Below the pieces are notes generated by a model that had not been told where the DNA came from, did not search any database, and saw nothing but the letters and a program-made list of their open reading frames with translations. Shown here one piece after another: positions 37,637 to 60,376 of a stretch of 64,000 bases of DNA (positions within the stretch are counted from its first letter, which is position 1; the number at the start of each line of letters is the position of its first letter). Position numbers and translations under genes: made by a program. Origin of the DNA: Parapristionchus giblindavisi (Eukaryota > Nematoda > Chromadorea > Rhabditida > Diplogasteridae); contig CALSFV010000208.1 of the NCBI GenBank assembly GCA_943737045.1, forward strand, positions 496,001-560,000, in the 5' to 3' direction.

Positions 37637-39516
37637 ATGACGGATCAACCCTCGTCATCTCTCGACCCTCCTCAACCTACTTCTTCCATCATTATCAAGA
37701 ATCCGCAGTACCAGGAGAACTCCGAGGTTTGCTGTTCACTTTCACGTAATATTCGTTATATTATTTCACATTCTAAAAGAGTCGTAAATGATGTAATATA
37801 CTGTGATAAATGTTGACTACATAGAAAATTATCGATTTTAAATGATTTATCCTGTATCTATCACTATTATTAAAACTCTGCTGGAGCGGAAATATCTCCG
37901 CAATTTTAGGGGGGCCAATTGCTGAGATGTAACGATATGGCCGAGACTTAATTATAAAATTCCAGCAGGCGATATATCCGCATGTGATGTCGGTACTCTC
38001 GGAGAATGCTAAATCATTCATGGTTGGTTGTGATCGATCTTGTGTAGGTTACTAAGGCTCTTACAAAATGAGATCTGTGAACTCTAAGGAAAGATAAAGT
38101 GGACCCCACCTCCCCACTACGTACTGTAATCACCTCTCTTTACGCAAAGCACTGGACTCATTCTCATTCATTTCTCTTTCCCTATCTCTCCCACCCACTA
38201 CGCGAACCATTACTCATCCGTATTTCGCTATATATAATACATATAGAATAAGAGGAATGAATGAAAGGAAGGCTGAAAGATATATTTCCGGATCCCATAT
38301 AATTATGCAAAATCTGATTTCCTGATTAACCCTGTGTTCACTCTGATGATATCAAGAAGATTTATACGAGAAGATGGGGAACCGTAAAACGGCACACCCT
38401 TTATATAGTATTTTAAGATCACTGATATGCATATATTCAATTTAATGATGGAAATACAAAACATCCATTGTAATTCATTTTCAGAAGCGAGAACTACCTC
38501 TTTATTCGTTTCTGTAATCTCCTGTATCGCTCCGGAAAACTCTTTTTTCTTCCTTTACCTTTCCTGAATTTTGATTAATATCAATCATTTTTCAGATCGA
38601 AAATCTACTCAAGAATGGCGTTGAACTCAACACTTTCCAGGAATTTCCAATTTCTAATATGGTATGTTCATTGCAGTTATAAATGAAATGGTTGGTGAAC
38701 GATAGCATGTTCAGTACTAATTCCATCAATAGATGATGGATTTCGTATTATATTTATATTTCACCATGCTATAAATATTGCATTATGGATTAAAATATTA
38801 AATTTGAACAGTGCATGCAACACATTTGATTTGAACATATTTTGGCGGGTATATCAATATTAATACGTACTCGGCAAGGTATATATGTTTATAATATTAT
38901 CCACTGCTTAAGGTCTCTCCACAACTCCAACCGCCTCCTTCTCCTATGATCTCTCATCCTCCTATTCCATATCCTTTTCATCTCTTTGGCCACAATGGCC
39001 CTCATCCATTTATGAATTCATTTGGTCCCATGATTCCTATCATTCATCCTCATCATCATCAGTTTCCCTCTCGCGATATGCACCCTCCTCTTCTTTCTCC
39101 ACTTCAATCTCTTCCTCATCCCCCTCATCGTCCTCCATCCAATGGAGTATTCCTCACCCCGCAACCTCTTCGTATTCCAATAATGAAACAACAGCAAAGG
39201 GTAAGAACAATTTTTGCTTGTAAAGTCCCCAAATAAAAAAATCCACGATTTGATATGAATATTCTTGTTCCACATATGTAAAGAACGTAAAAAGTTCAGC
39301 TCGAAAACTCTATTCTAGTGTGGAAAAAATACTGAAATCTTTCTAATCAGACCAGAATTCGCCAGTCACGTATAGTATGAAATAGTGAAATTGAAATTAT
39401 TTATTGCATTTTTATCTTTAGATGAATATTAACTTGACAAAAAGCTGACTATTAATTTGCAGAAACGTCGTACCAATGACGGAACTCCTATTGGCCTACT
39501 GAAGAAGACTCGATAG
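37637..39516 (+). CDS. Small Pro/His-rich protein, 165 aa, function unknown
   Basis: Four exons join in phase: 37637-37726, 38596-38661, 38913-39200 and 39463-39516. The N-terminus is Ser/Pro-rich (MTDQPSSSLDPPQPTSS) followed by IIIKNPQYQENSE, and then IENLLKNGVELNTFQEF, which could be a short helix. Exon 3 encodes a low-complexity run rich in Pro, His, Phe and Met (PIIHPHHHQFPSRDMHPP). A basic C-terminal tail follows, KRRTNDGTPIGLLKKTR. No signal peptide or membrane segment is visible. The basic tail and disordered middle would suit a nuclear or RNA-associated adaptor, but that is speculation. Intron 2 ends in AAG (38912). The start is the only ATG that keeps all four exons open. Confidence 0.65.
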
Positions 39517-41314
39517 CCTATGAAGAATATATTGTCATTCCTCCAGTATATCAGGATATACTGTGATTATCCACGTATCAATTATGTACTGCATTCCAAT
39601 CCAACTATCTCAGTAATCCAATGTCATGCCTAATGTGAATCTAAACGATATCACGTACTATTCAATGAAGTCAATATCTTAGCACCCATAATGCTATCAA
39701 TAAATAATATACGTTGTTCAATAATAAAAGTTGGATTGTATTCAGTAATGGGGCAAATAACATCGATAAAGGTGTAGATAGGAGACGGGGAACGAGAATT
39801 GTTGCATTGACCGACAATTCAAGATTACCTTCCTCCCATTTGCAGGATGTTTACTATAACACCGTCATTTATTTCGTATTATAACACATTTCGCATTCAT
39901 TATTATTCCATATGCCTTCTTCCTTCTTCATTTTCTATTCTCGTTACATCGCTATTCTCACGTTCAATCTAATTTCTCACATGGCTGATATTTACTATCT
40001 TTCATCTATATCCATCTATATCATGAGATATCCATCTCCTTTGCATATAGAGTCCTTCGTCATTTAATGGAAAGTATATCCGACAGAGAGAGAGACGAAA
40101 ATAGACCAATGAGAGGTAGAACGGGAATGATAGGGATATTGGTTTGGAGCGAGATAGAAACAAAGGTAGGGAGGGAGTGAGGCGAGAAAGGAGAGAGGTA
40201 TAGAAATAGTGCGATGGATACGCAGAGTATAGTGATCGTGCCTACATATCCCATAAATATCTCCCATAAACAAGTGAAAGGAACAGACGAAAGATCAAAT
40301 CATGAATGATCATCCACTCGATCTTCCCTAAACTCCACGATATACAAATCATTTCTTCTCGATCATTCTTCAGTGACACACTCGTATTGAACATTTGACC
40401 TCTGGCGTTCCAGTCAACTTGATAGCCCTTCCCTTCCCCTTTCTATCTAGCCACTCGTCTCTTTACTCAGACTTATCGATCACACATTTGTCCCGTCTCG
40501 GGTTGAGTCAGTCCCGAATGACTTCTTTCTCTTTCCGAGAGTGAAAGACTCGAGAGAATACACAGAGGAAGGCAGACAGAGGGGGGAGGGGAAGGAGTAC
40601 TACACTGCCTCTTTATCCTCCTCTTCTATTCTCATATCCTCATTGAAGTGGATTCATCTCTTCTTTCGTCAACGAATCCTCCGTCTTCGATTTGTTTGTC
40701 CCTTCCGTATCATTTGTTCCTAACTCCTCTGTCCCCTATAATCAATAGACTCAGAGTATTTACTCGAATTGTGGCCCATCCTCCTTCCCGCCTAGTCTAT
40801 TCACAACACTCTTCCTCTTATTCTTCTTCGTTTTTTCCACTTTCGTCTTCTATCCCCATTTTCGCGTCTTTGTGGATATGGCGTATTTTCGTGGGGAAGC
40901 AATTGCTACCTTGCTAATGACTATTTTGGAACTAGCGCGAACTTTCGGGAAAGTTTTTTACTGTTTCTTTTTATGCGTACGCACGTTGATAAAAAATTAC
41001 AATAAGGGACAAGGTTCACATGAATTGACAATGAATTGATTGTGTTTCGAAGTGTGCTCATAAAGTGAGAGAAAACGGTGATATGATAGTACGACAAAGA
41101 CATAGAAAAGAGCGGGGAGATGAAATTGTTTTGATCACGTGATGGTCTCTTGTCTTAGTCATATAGAGAGAAAGCAGACAGTCAGAGATAGGGAGGAGAA
41201 ATCGCGACCAAAGTAGCAGTTTTGATTGTCCCTTCTTCAACATAGAGGCTGCGCAAGCGGAAGTAACTAGTCGTTCTTGTCCTAAAGAGAGGGGAGAAGG
41301 GCGGGAGCGAAGCC
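39517..41314. other. Intergenic region upstream of phosphofructokinase
   Basis: 1.8 kb with no supported gene. It includes GA-rich stretches (40080-40200), then C/T-rich DNA (40420-40900), and presumably the PFK promoter. Open frames here are low-complexity Ser/Pro/Leu runs from pyrimidine tracts. Confidence 0.45.
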
Positions 41315-50589
<9,275 letters not shown>

Positions 50590-51451
50590 GCCCCATTGGG
50601 ATAACGATCTCCCGTTACTCATATTTTCCTTATATTCTCGTCAAATGTTAACAGATTTATTGATTATTTAGAATAGTACCCATAATTCCTCATCCCAAAG
50701 TATACTATGCGCCCTCGTTGTAGGTAGAATCTTTCTTCTTTTCATCTCTTATATTCCTTACTTACTATATCTATCTCTATGAGCACGTAGATATTTTTCT
50801 TTAGATAAACAAAAATAGAGGGGGGGGTCTATTCTTCTTCTTTTCCATCCTCCGCAATTTGTCTCAAGAATGATGTCGTCGACGCTTTGCTGTTCATTCA
50901 TTCAAGCGGATAAAGAATTCAAACCCCTCAAATGACTTTGAATGCTAAACCTTCACACATTACTCGTACGAGTGGGTTGAGAAAAAAAAACTTCTTTTCA
51001 TTACTTCAAAAAAGAATAATTTATTCGAAAATATCATAATTTAGTGAGAATTTGTCGCAAGAAATGCACGTATACACAAAGACACACAGAAGACATAATC
51101 GTAGAGATATACATTCTAATGGTATAAGTAACTAATCGGCCGAAATGATGTCTGAGAATGAATGAGAAGCAACGGAGAACTAGCGAGGACAAAATATGAA
51201 ATGTGTACAACTGTATGGTGTATATGTATGGAGAGATAACAAGTTTGAAGCAACATTGAGCAGTCTACAGCAAGAAAATCAAGGAAAGAGTGTACATATG
51301 TCACCAGGGAACAGTAGAAATCTATCGATGATGACGATTACTTGGACTTTTATTAAGTGGTTATGGACAGAGTTCAAGTAATTTTCTATTACGGTGACTC
51401 CTTTCACTCATTTCTGTGCATTTCTTGAGATTTGACGAGAATGTAGGTGTT
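50590..51451. other. Convergent intergenic region between PFK and syndapin
   Basis: Both neighbours end here, so it should hold the two 3' UTRs. AT-rich, with a G7 run at 50821-50827. No gene seen; the open frames at 51116-51381 have no homology. Confidence 0.5.
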
Positions 51452-54400
51452 TTATACAGCTTGAACATAGCTGGCGGGGAATAATCCACAGCTATCCCCA
51501 ACTCTTCCTTGGCACCAACCGAGCGAGTCTGGCTCCGATAACAATTCGATCACTGTTCCTATAAATCATCGATCGATTAAAGAACTGAGGTCTCTTCAGC
51601 AAGAAATGTTTACCAGATGAAGCAATAAGGGAAATACTGAAACCGTCTACAAAAAGGTTGCGGTATCCTTTTCACCATACTACCTCATTATGACACCATG
51701 ATGCAGTATGATTGTTACCTTTCTTCAACGCAATTTCATCATCCTCCATAGGGGTATAATCATACAATACTCTCGCATCTCGTCCCTTCACATTGGGTGT
51801 CGGCGTTTCATCATCGAAATCATCCGCGTACTGTAAGAGATTATGTGTTGTTTCCATTGATATTTCGTTGTTTTCGACACGATGACTAATGAGAGTGGAA
51901 CAATGTGAGAGAAAAGACAACGGTTGAGCATGACTAACCTTAGCTGAATCAGGTGTTGTGGCTGGATTCGATTCTGTCGTCTCCCAATGCAACGTGGGTC
52001 TCTTAACATCGTCGATGTCCTTCTTCGAATCGGTTTTTCGACTATCGTAGGTGTTTGTGTCGGAGTCAGAGTAGTTACAGGGCTAAAATTAATGAACTCA
52101 GATTCTTTTGGTCAGAAACATTGAAAAGATAACATATGGGCATATCTACAGTCAAACTAACAGACAAACAGTCTAACCTTGGGTCCCTCCACAACACTAT
52201 TGGCAGGCGAATGTGTAGAAGGAGTAGCCGGGAGCGGAACATCATCACTCTTGATTATCTGTCTAGTCAGAACAACACTTCCAGTATCTCTCGATTCTGT
52301 CCTCGAATTTGCAATCTGTCTCATACCAGGTGTGAACTCCTGTTAAGATAAATTATATATTCATTACACCCAGAAAATCATTTTATGGGAAAAATGCGTT
52401 GGAATGTTTATGAACTCGTGACTGTAGAATACAATACCTCATACGAAGGCCATTGCATCGGGGAGTCAATTCCATATTGCGAGGACCAATTCTTTAGATC
52501 AGATTGAAGTGAGGCTTCATCGATTGATTTGATCTTTTGTTCGATCTTATCGTGGAGTGAATTGAATCTGTGAATGAGGATCAGCGTATAAGTCTTTCTT
52601 CCACTTTAAATTCTTCCGTTTGCCATTTCTATTGTCTAGTAAGAGATCTCTACTAGTCTACTCTTGACTCTAACCCCTCTTCCACTCCTCAAAAAAGAGG
52701 AAGGTGACGAGTAGAAGAACAAACATGTTATTAACGGGACTGTCCGTCCCTTCTCTACCCTCTCTCTCATTTCCTATGTACAGTTAACGATAGCCTTATA
52801 TGAATTTGAATTGTATAAGGGCAAACGAAGAAATGATCGGAATGAAAAATTGATGGAGACATTCTCATTGATAACATTTATTGGGTGATTCCTATATGGA
52901 ATATGACTCACTTTGCATTCCTGACTAAATCAGCCAGTACAGAGGCCTCTCCTTGCATCATTTCAATCACGAACTTAGCTCTTTTCATCTCGGCCAATTG
53001 ACATTTCTCAAAGACGAAAGACATATTCTCAATATAGGGACCGCGGTATTGGGCGATTTCCTGAAATTATCACGCACGTTGTTTGTCGTCATCATGTATT
53101 TCGGGGAACAATTGTGTGTATGTAGCTAAAGGCTTTGAGGTTGTTTTGTCCTGCTTTCATTGCTTTTTGTTCGTTGTTCTTGTGTCTTAAAAATGGAGAG
53201 GGTGAAAATTGGTTGGTGAAAGAAGTGGATTAGTCTTTCCGAACCCTTCTCAATCATCCCTTCTCTAGTAGGAGAGAACTAGAAAGAACGCGTATAAGCA
53301 AAGATGAGAAATGGCAGAGAAGATCTACATACAAACAATGATTGATCGCTCTAGTCACTCAAAAACCACGTATTCGCACTCAGCGATCATCTTATCAACT
53401 ATTCTCACTCGGAAGTACATCACAATAGGGCCAGCTGCGGTAGAATATATTAATATTCTAATAACTACAATACTTATTGTTTCAATGATTTATTATAACA
53501 TTGACTAAAGATTCATTATTTGCATTCTCCAGGGAACAGATTATCGAACAAATAATGTCAATTCTATTTTTTTCATGTGATCATCATCATCATTCATTGA
53601 GACATACCACTGCTATCTTATCAATCCCATATTATTTTGTCATCGTCGCTACTATCACAGTTCGACTGTATACATAATATGGTTGACTGATCAAAGAGAC
53701 AGCTTATCCCCTATGTCTCTGTCTCTCACCCTCTTCCTATAGTCTTTCATCCCTTATAGTCTATCTCTTCCCCTTAGGCAAGAGCACTAAGCAAACCATC
53801 TACTGCTTTCCCTTCTTCACTGTATTCTTTTCTCATCATCACCGCACACATACAAAAGACATCTCAAATTACACGGAAGAATCCGCAACAAGAGTACCTG
53901 TAATTGTGTTTCGTAGGCTTTTCTGGTCTTGGTCACGTCATCTTTGGCCTTTTGATGTCTCTCCTTCATCTTCGCCACAGCATCTGGAGATACAGAGGTG
54001 TCCGCATGGGCATTGCTAACCAAAATGCCGGCTGATTTCTCAGTCCGACAAGCATTATGGTAGTTCTTCTTGGCTGATTCCACTCTCTCGTACAGTTTCT
54101 TCCATTGTTTCTGTGCCTGTAACGAATCGATTGATTATTATTATAATCTCCTCTTCTTCTCCTTCCTAATCCCTCCCTAGGGGCTCCCCATCATGGATAG
54201 ATTGTATGATAAGATAGAGAAGAGATCGCCCTTATCGGCATCTTTCATCGGGGGAATAGGGAAGGGGATGACTCTCGACCTTCATCTGTTTGTCATATAC
54301 TTGGCGCCTACCCAATGAGATTGAATCAGGGGGGAATTCCCATGTATCCTCTCTCCTTCTATTGTCATATGATGCATGTATTATACAATGGATGGATGGG

Positions 54401-55968
54401 GGTACACGTATAGATGTGCAAACTGTTGTCGAATGAATGACAATCATAGGCAAACCTTTTCGAATCCCTCTTCGATCTCTCGAATCTCTTTAGGTGCTCG
54501 GAACGCTGAAGGCTTGTGATTCTCCTTACGGAAAAGCGCCAATGTCTTCACGATCTGCAAATTTAAATACTGATTACTTACGCAATTTTCAACTACCTTA
54601 ATGAATTCAAACAAAATCTACTGTGCCATCGGTCCAGTGCATGGTAAATCCCATCATAAATACAGATAGTAGATATATTTCACGTGTGAAATGTGAAACT
54701 TGAGCAATTGTCCACTCAACAGAGATCTGCCCTCTCTCACTTAAAGAGTCTCAAATCTTTTTATATTCGTTGTATACACACAAACTTCCTCTTTATCCTT
54801 GTCATTGCCGCCTATCTCTTTCTGTTCTCATACAAAAGTGACATGAAGAATACTTGAGAGAAGACTTGGGGAGAGAGTGAGAGAGAGGGAGAGAGGGAGA
54901 GAGGGAGAGAGAGAGGGAGAGAGAGGGAGAGAGAGGGAGAGAGAGGGAAAGAGAGAAGGAGGAAGAGACAGAAAGCATAAGGGATCGAATGAGTGTGACA
55001 TTCGTTCAAGTGTCTGCCCGCTTATTCAAGACCACTTTATGGAATAGAGAGGACAAGTTTGATTAAAAGATAGAGACCCGTGATCGATTAACAATAAATC
55101 TAATATTATTGTAATCCAAAAATTAAAAGGCTGATTTCGGCGACATATCTTGTGAACAAAATCAACCTTCATTAAGATTGATCAAATTACTGAGTCACCA
55201 CATGATTTCGCTGATCTTGATCTCTTTTTAATATTATCATTCGATGTCTTTTGTATCCATTTAGATAATCTGAATTGACCTCATCAAGTAGTCGATCTCT
55301 GACTCGTCCATGTTGAAGGGCGAGTGCATCCGATTCTTGAACCAACTCCAACCATCCTTCTCTTATGGCTCCATCCGGTACCGTTCTCTCCACTTGTGAG
55401 CGCCATTTATCAGAGAATGTCTGCAATCGGGTAAATATTGCACAGATAGACAGAGTTCTATATTGGAAGATCATTTAATCATCTATTCGGCCGAATCATA
55501 GATCTCGGGACACTTGTTTAGCTATCGCTTTTCCGAAAGTTATAAAGTTTACGCAAATCGAAAATATTTCTTAACACTTATCATGCTACAACTTATTATT
55601 TAAAATCTCTAATTTTTGAGTATGCCAATTAATTCATGACAGTCTTCCCTTATAAGGAAGAGAGATATAATGTAGTGAACGGAAGGAAAGGACGAACACA
55701 GGAACAGGAAATCGTAGTAGAAAAGATGGTAATCATATCGAATAGGAAGAACATGGGTATAATTGAGAAGAAGGGGAGAAGGAGGAAGGAGAGAGAGTGA
55801 GACTGGGTAGCATACCTGGAGGGACTTGACGTATTGTCTCTCGATCTCCGCTCGTTCCTTCGCCATCTTACTCAATTCCTCAATCTGATCCATTCCATCC
55901 TTGATCCGTCTCACGTTCGTTTTGTACGCACCGATCTCCCAGAATCCTTGAGAGGCCACATCGGCCAT
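51452..55968 (-). CDS. sdpn-1: Syndapin/PACSIN, F-BAR and SH3 protein, 471 aa
   Basis: Membrane-bending adaptor linking endocytic or recycling membranes to dynamin and actin regulators. Exons in coding order: 55816-55968, 55280-55420, 54456-54554, 53898-54116, 52912-53060, 52438-52567, 52178-52339, 51939-52082, 51719-51830 and 51452-51558, all in phase. The F-BAR domain spans residues 1 to about 265 (FWEIGAYKTNVRRI, DKWRSQVERTV, QKQWKKLYERVESAKKNYH, YRGPYIENMSFVFEKCQ). A disordered Ser/Thr/Pro linker follows. The C-terminal SH3 reads ARVLYDYTPMEDDEIALKKG, then GWCQGRVGDSCGLFPASYV, with the ALYDY-like, Trp and PxxY positions present. The linker has no NPF motif, which vertebrate PACSIN1/2 use to bind EHD proteins. 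The start is the ATG at 55966-55968; the frame is open upstream to an acceptor-like site near 56003, so a further 5' exon is possible. Confidence 0.92.
54870..54965 (+). repeat. (GA)n/(GGGAGA)n purine tract in a syndapin intron
   Basis: About 95 bp of GAGAGGGAGA-type low-complexity sequence, polypyrimidine on the transcribed syndapin strand. Lies in the intron 54555-55279. Confidence 0.9.
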
Positions 55969-56065
55969 GGTCAACGTATTGATGGACTCTCTGTTCGACT
56001 GTCTAGTGATAAGAGAGAGGTAGACTTTGAAAAAAGAGAGCGACTAGAATGATTGCAACGGTGCG

Positions 56066-56110
56066 AAAGAAGAAGAAGAAGAAGAAGAAGAAGAAGAAGA
56101 AGAAGAAGAA
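56066..56110 (+). repeat. (GAA)n microsatellite
   Basis: About 15 GAA/AAG triplets in a row upstream of the syndapin start. Shorter AAG runs recur at 56465-56510. Confidence 0.95.
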
Positions 56111-56601
56111 AGGAAATGGGAAGAAGATAGAGGAGACAAATAAAGACTCTTCATGTGCACCTTAGCCTTCTATGCTTGCACATAACATGGGAAGAAACGG
56201 AACACGGATCAGGCGAGGACTAGTGATAATATCAGAGAATAGGGTGGGGACAGAGTAAGGGAAGAGTGAATCACAGATCGTGATCGACAATGAGAGTCAT
56301 GTTTCAACCAATCCCACTCCCCCTCTATCTACTCTCCTCTACCTCTCCTTCTCCCTCTACCTCTCTATATCGTCTCATCTAAGGTAGTATTCAACAGAGG
56401 CGGGATGGATCATACAGTTATACTTAAGTGAAAGTGAACTATTAATGGAGAAAGGCAAGACGAGATGAAGAAGAAGAAGAAGAAGAAATAAAAAGAAGAA
56501 GAAGAATAAGACAATGTGCATGTATAGGATGGGTATAGTGTGAACGAAAGTGATTCAAATATGAATGAATGTTCTTCGGTAAGATGAGAGACTGGAGAGA
56601 A

Positions 56602-56604
<3 letters not shown>

Positions 56605-56652
<48 letters not shown>
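56605..56652 (+). repeat. (GA)n microsatellite
   Basis: Uninterrupted AG/GA dinucleotide run of about 48 bp. Confidence 0.95.
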
Positions 56653-56655
<3 letters not shown>

Positions 56656-59600
56656 AGTAGAGAGGGGATCTATAGAAGGGTGCTTGAATGGAGGAGGCAA
56701 TGGGGAAAGAATTAGAATGGAATCGAATGAGAGATTGAAACAGAGAGATATCATGAAAGATTGGCAATTAGAAGATCACGCGAAAGAAGAAAGAAAGAAA
56801 TAGCATAGAAGAAAGAAGGTTGGTGTTCTTCTATTCACTCCCGCTTCTGGTATACCCCCAGGGCTCGGAGACAAATAGTGATGGTAAGCGGGAAATGAGG
56901 GAGACGGAGAGGGAGGAGGGCAGGGGGAGAAACATGCCGAAGAGAGTTTAGTCGAGATAGATGGGCAATATAATACGGAGCACGTATGGATTCTTGGAGC
57001 GAGTTCTTGTCTCACTCATTAAATATTGTTTCTAGTAACAACAATACAGATATCACTGATTAAACAATAATTAGAATTATAAACGGTACAAACAACTACG
57101 GTGTTATTAACCTTGTAGTGTTTCATATCATTCCAGTGATCTGACTGAACAAAGCCATAAACACAATTGTATTCTGCGTTTCACTCCAAAACAATCAAAA
57201 CACACTAGGAATACACTAAAGATTAGCTAAAGTGTACCTTATGGGAATGAATAAATCGATAGAGAGATTCAGAGAGTGTTATCAGAGAGTACTTAGAAAT
57301 AGTGATAAGATGAATACTAAAAAAGTGAATATGAAGAAGGGATAGGAAGTGAAAGGAAAAGATGAGACATGGAGAAGAGATGAAGGACATTTGAATAAAC
57401 GAGAGAAAGAGAGGGATGAATGAATACAACATGGGTAATGGCGCGAGAATTCAAATGAGAAGCAAGTGAATATGGGAAGAGTCAAGCAGTGTCTTAAACG
57501 AAGAGAAGCTTGACCCACCCGGATTGAACTAACTGACGATTTGAATCCTAGATTGTCATCTGCAAAGACTTTAACGAAAAAGAGGGTTGAGGTATACGAC
57601 GAACTGTCAGTGAAAGGAAAACAGGGATGGTTCTTTTTCCTATTAGAATTCTGGCACTGACACAAAAAGGAGACAAGAATACAGTACAACACGGCCGAGT
57701 TGTGTGCGCGCGACGCTAACAATAAGTTTTGCAGAGACGCGCATCATCATTTTTCGGCTGTATATGAATATTTTTATCTTCGAAAAATATTCATACGTAA
57801 TAGCAAAATTATGGTATTGTTGTGCTCCGCAGCGTCGAGTGGTAAGAAATCACAAAGATCACATATTTTTCTCCGTGTTTTCCTCAGTAACGGCCTTTAC
57901 TGATCTCTAGTGATATTGTATTAGCATTTAAATACCCGAATGTTAGTTCTCGGCATGTCAATAATAATATTTTATTCACCAACATGCGAATGTGCAAAGA
58001 GAAAAAATATTGACTATAATTTCAAGTTGACATCATGTATTTCTGCGGGGAGAGATCGAAATCTTGGACACTTGAGAGAGACAATAAGTTCGAATACTGT
58101 AAACACTCATATTTGATCACATACAACACAACAATGTTCATCAGAATCGTACTCTTCAAAATAACCGATTTGTTCGTTGTCGCTCACAAACTGAAAGTAA
58201 AAGCAATGCACAGCAATTCGTTCCATTACTTTAATAGCTATTTGTTATTATCTTTTCTGCGAAGGAAATTTTGATTGGGATTGAGGATATTGAAGATTTA
58301 TAATAGGACACGAGAGCGAGTAAATGAGAGATGGATGAGGCCACAGGAGATATTTAGAGTCAGAGTGCCGAAAACTAAACAGTGATGACTAAAAGAATAA
58401 GAAGGGCAAGTCGACCAGACTTTTGGAGGTGAGAAGAAGAGAAGAAGAATGACTGTGTATATGCCATTCTATACCTCCACCCCATATCCACCCCGTCTGT
58501 CTCTCTCTCACCCTCGCCCATCTTCATCTCCTTATCCTTTTCACCCAGACTGTACTCTATTCACTCTCAGCTTCTTCTTATATTCCCCCTTCCTCATATA
58601 AATTTTTTCCACTCGACATATGTACATATGCATTCACTATATAAAACGATCCTTGTAGTCAATGCTCTCTTTAATTTCTCTCAACAGCTTTATTCCAAGG
58701 TCAGATACAATAAGAAAGGTAATAATTCCAATCGTGGTGGTTGGGGTGATGGTTGGGGGGGGGGTGAGATATTATCTATGGTGTATTTCTCCACATTATG
58801 ACTTGTACAACAACTTATTAACATATTATAAGAGTGGGCGGAGTGTGGTGCTGTTGTATGAGACAGGGGTGATTGAGAACGAAAAGTATGTGGCTAAGGA
58901 ATACACCGATGTTAATTGTGGATGGTCATTACACGTTGTGTCAATACAGTTAAACTCACCGTAGACAAAGAAGGAGAACTAACCAGTGAGGAATATAGAG
59001 AACTACCGAGAAGTGTGTCTTGTATCCTAATGAATGTGAGAGATGTTATTGATATCTAATCATAAGGGGCGGGGCTTCGGGGGGATGAATGAGAATAAAC
59101 CATAAGAGAATGGGGAGGAAAAAGAGTGGAAGAGATGTGCTCGACGAGGGAATGAACGGACTCAATTACAAGTTACTGTCGTAATAAAGAAGAAGACGAT
59201 GAAGAAGAGAATAAGAGACCTAGTATGAGTATACATGGAGAGAGTGTAGGCTATAAATATATGTTCGCATGAATAGAAATACAAGTTAAAAACGCCCCCT
59301 AATATACATTATACGTAGTTAAGTTATACATATACTTACATAATGGAAGAAAATATTTAAAAAAAGAAGAGGGCGAGAGGAAAAAAAACAGACAATAGAG
59401 GTAATAACTAACAATTCTGTTCACACTATAGATTAGGTGGATATCATTGAATGAAATTAACGATGACGGCTCATATAATATAATATATATAAAAGTGAAT
59501 ACTCTAATCTTGTGAGATAGAATAGGAAAATAAGAACTAAACTGTACATAGGAAAGGAAACGGATCAATCTATATGTATACAAAGAAGAAATAAACAAAC

Positions 59601-60376
59601 GTCTAATGAAATAATTTGAGTTGGAACAATCTAACAAAGATAATTGAGTAGAGGTGATATAGAGGTGTAGTGGTGCATTGGTGAAAGTTATGCATAACGA
59701 AAGCGTGATCGGGAGAGAAGAACAAGAAGGTGTAATGCAAACGAGGAGAGGAGGAAGACAGTGATGAAATTAGATGAAGACTAATAATTAAGAAATAGAA
59801 AAAAAAGAGAATAAAAAAACAAAGATGAATGTCCCTAGACACAAAACCGTCTCATATTTAATGCCACTCTCTGAAGTAGCATTAGAATAAGCTAGTAAAT
59901 GCATTTCATAAAAGGGTTTCCGTTTCACCTAGCCAAAGACTCTCATTGAACATAGTTATAAACTCAATCTAGAAGGTCGTCAACCTAAAATGTGGAGAAC
60001 ATATGGGGGAGTCAAAATTACAAGAATTCACGGGGTCGAGGGGATGCACAACAACAAATAAAAGCAACTATATATAACGTAATTGACAAACGAAACGGAC
60101 ATATATACCATAACTAAGGGAAAATTATATAATACAATAAACTAAGAGGTTTTGATCGTACTAGACACATCGAGAAATGAATATTTGTAATTCGCAAAAT
60201 GAACAGAAAAAAACCTCTAAATTCAATAAGCATACGTAGAATGAAATCTATACAAAATTGAATAGAAGGCGAATATTCATATATATAAGCATGAAATATA
60301 ATACATTGGGCTAAATAGGATATATTGGACATAGCCTAAGGGGGGAGGAAATGGGAGCCACTATGGGAGTCTTCGC

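Larger units (their letters stand above)
55969..60376. other. 4.4-kb gap between syndapin and the Unkempt-type gene
   Basis: No exon can be supported. It probably holds the syndapin promoter and 5'-UTR introns and the 3' UTR of the minus-strand gene to the right. Strongly purine-biased on the plus strand in many stretches, with microsatellites at 56066-56110 and 56605-56652 and near-GA DNA at 57300-57420. Longer open frames (57282-57722 minus, 58662-58964 plus) look like chance. Confidence 0.5.

Noticed and set aside
57282..57722. 146-codon minus-strand frame
   Set aside because: Ser/Phe/Leu-rich translation of purine-biased DNA; no family signature, no splice partners.
58662..58964. 100-codon plus-strand frame with a hydrophobic stretch (VIIPIVVVGVMVGGG)
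   Set aside because: The hydrophobic part comes from a GT/GGGG-rich run; no related protein, no promoter or splice support.
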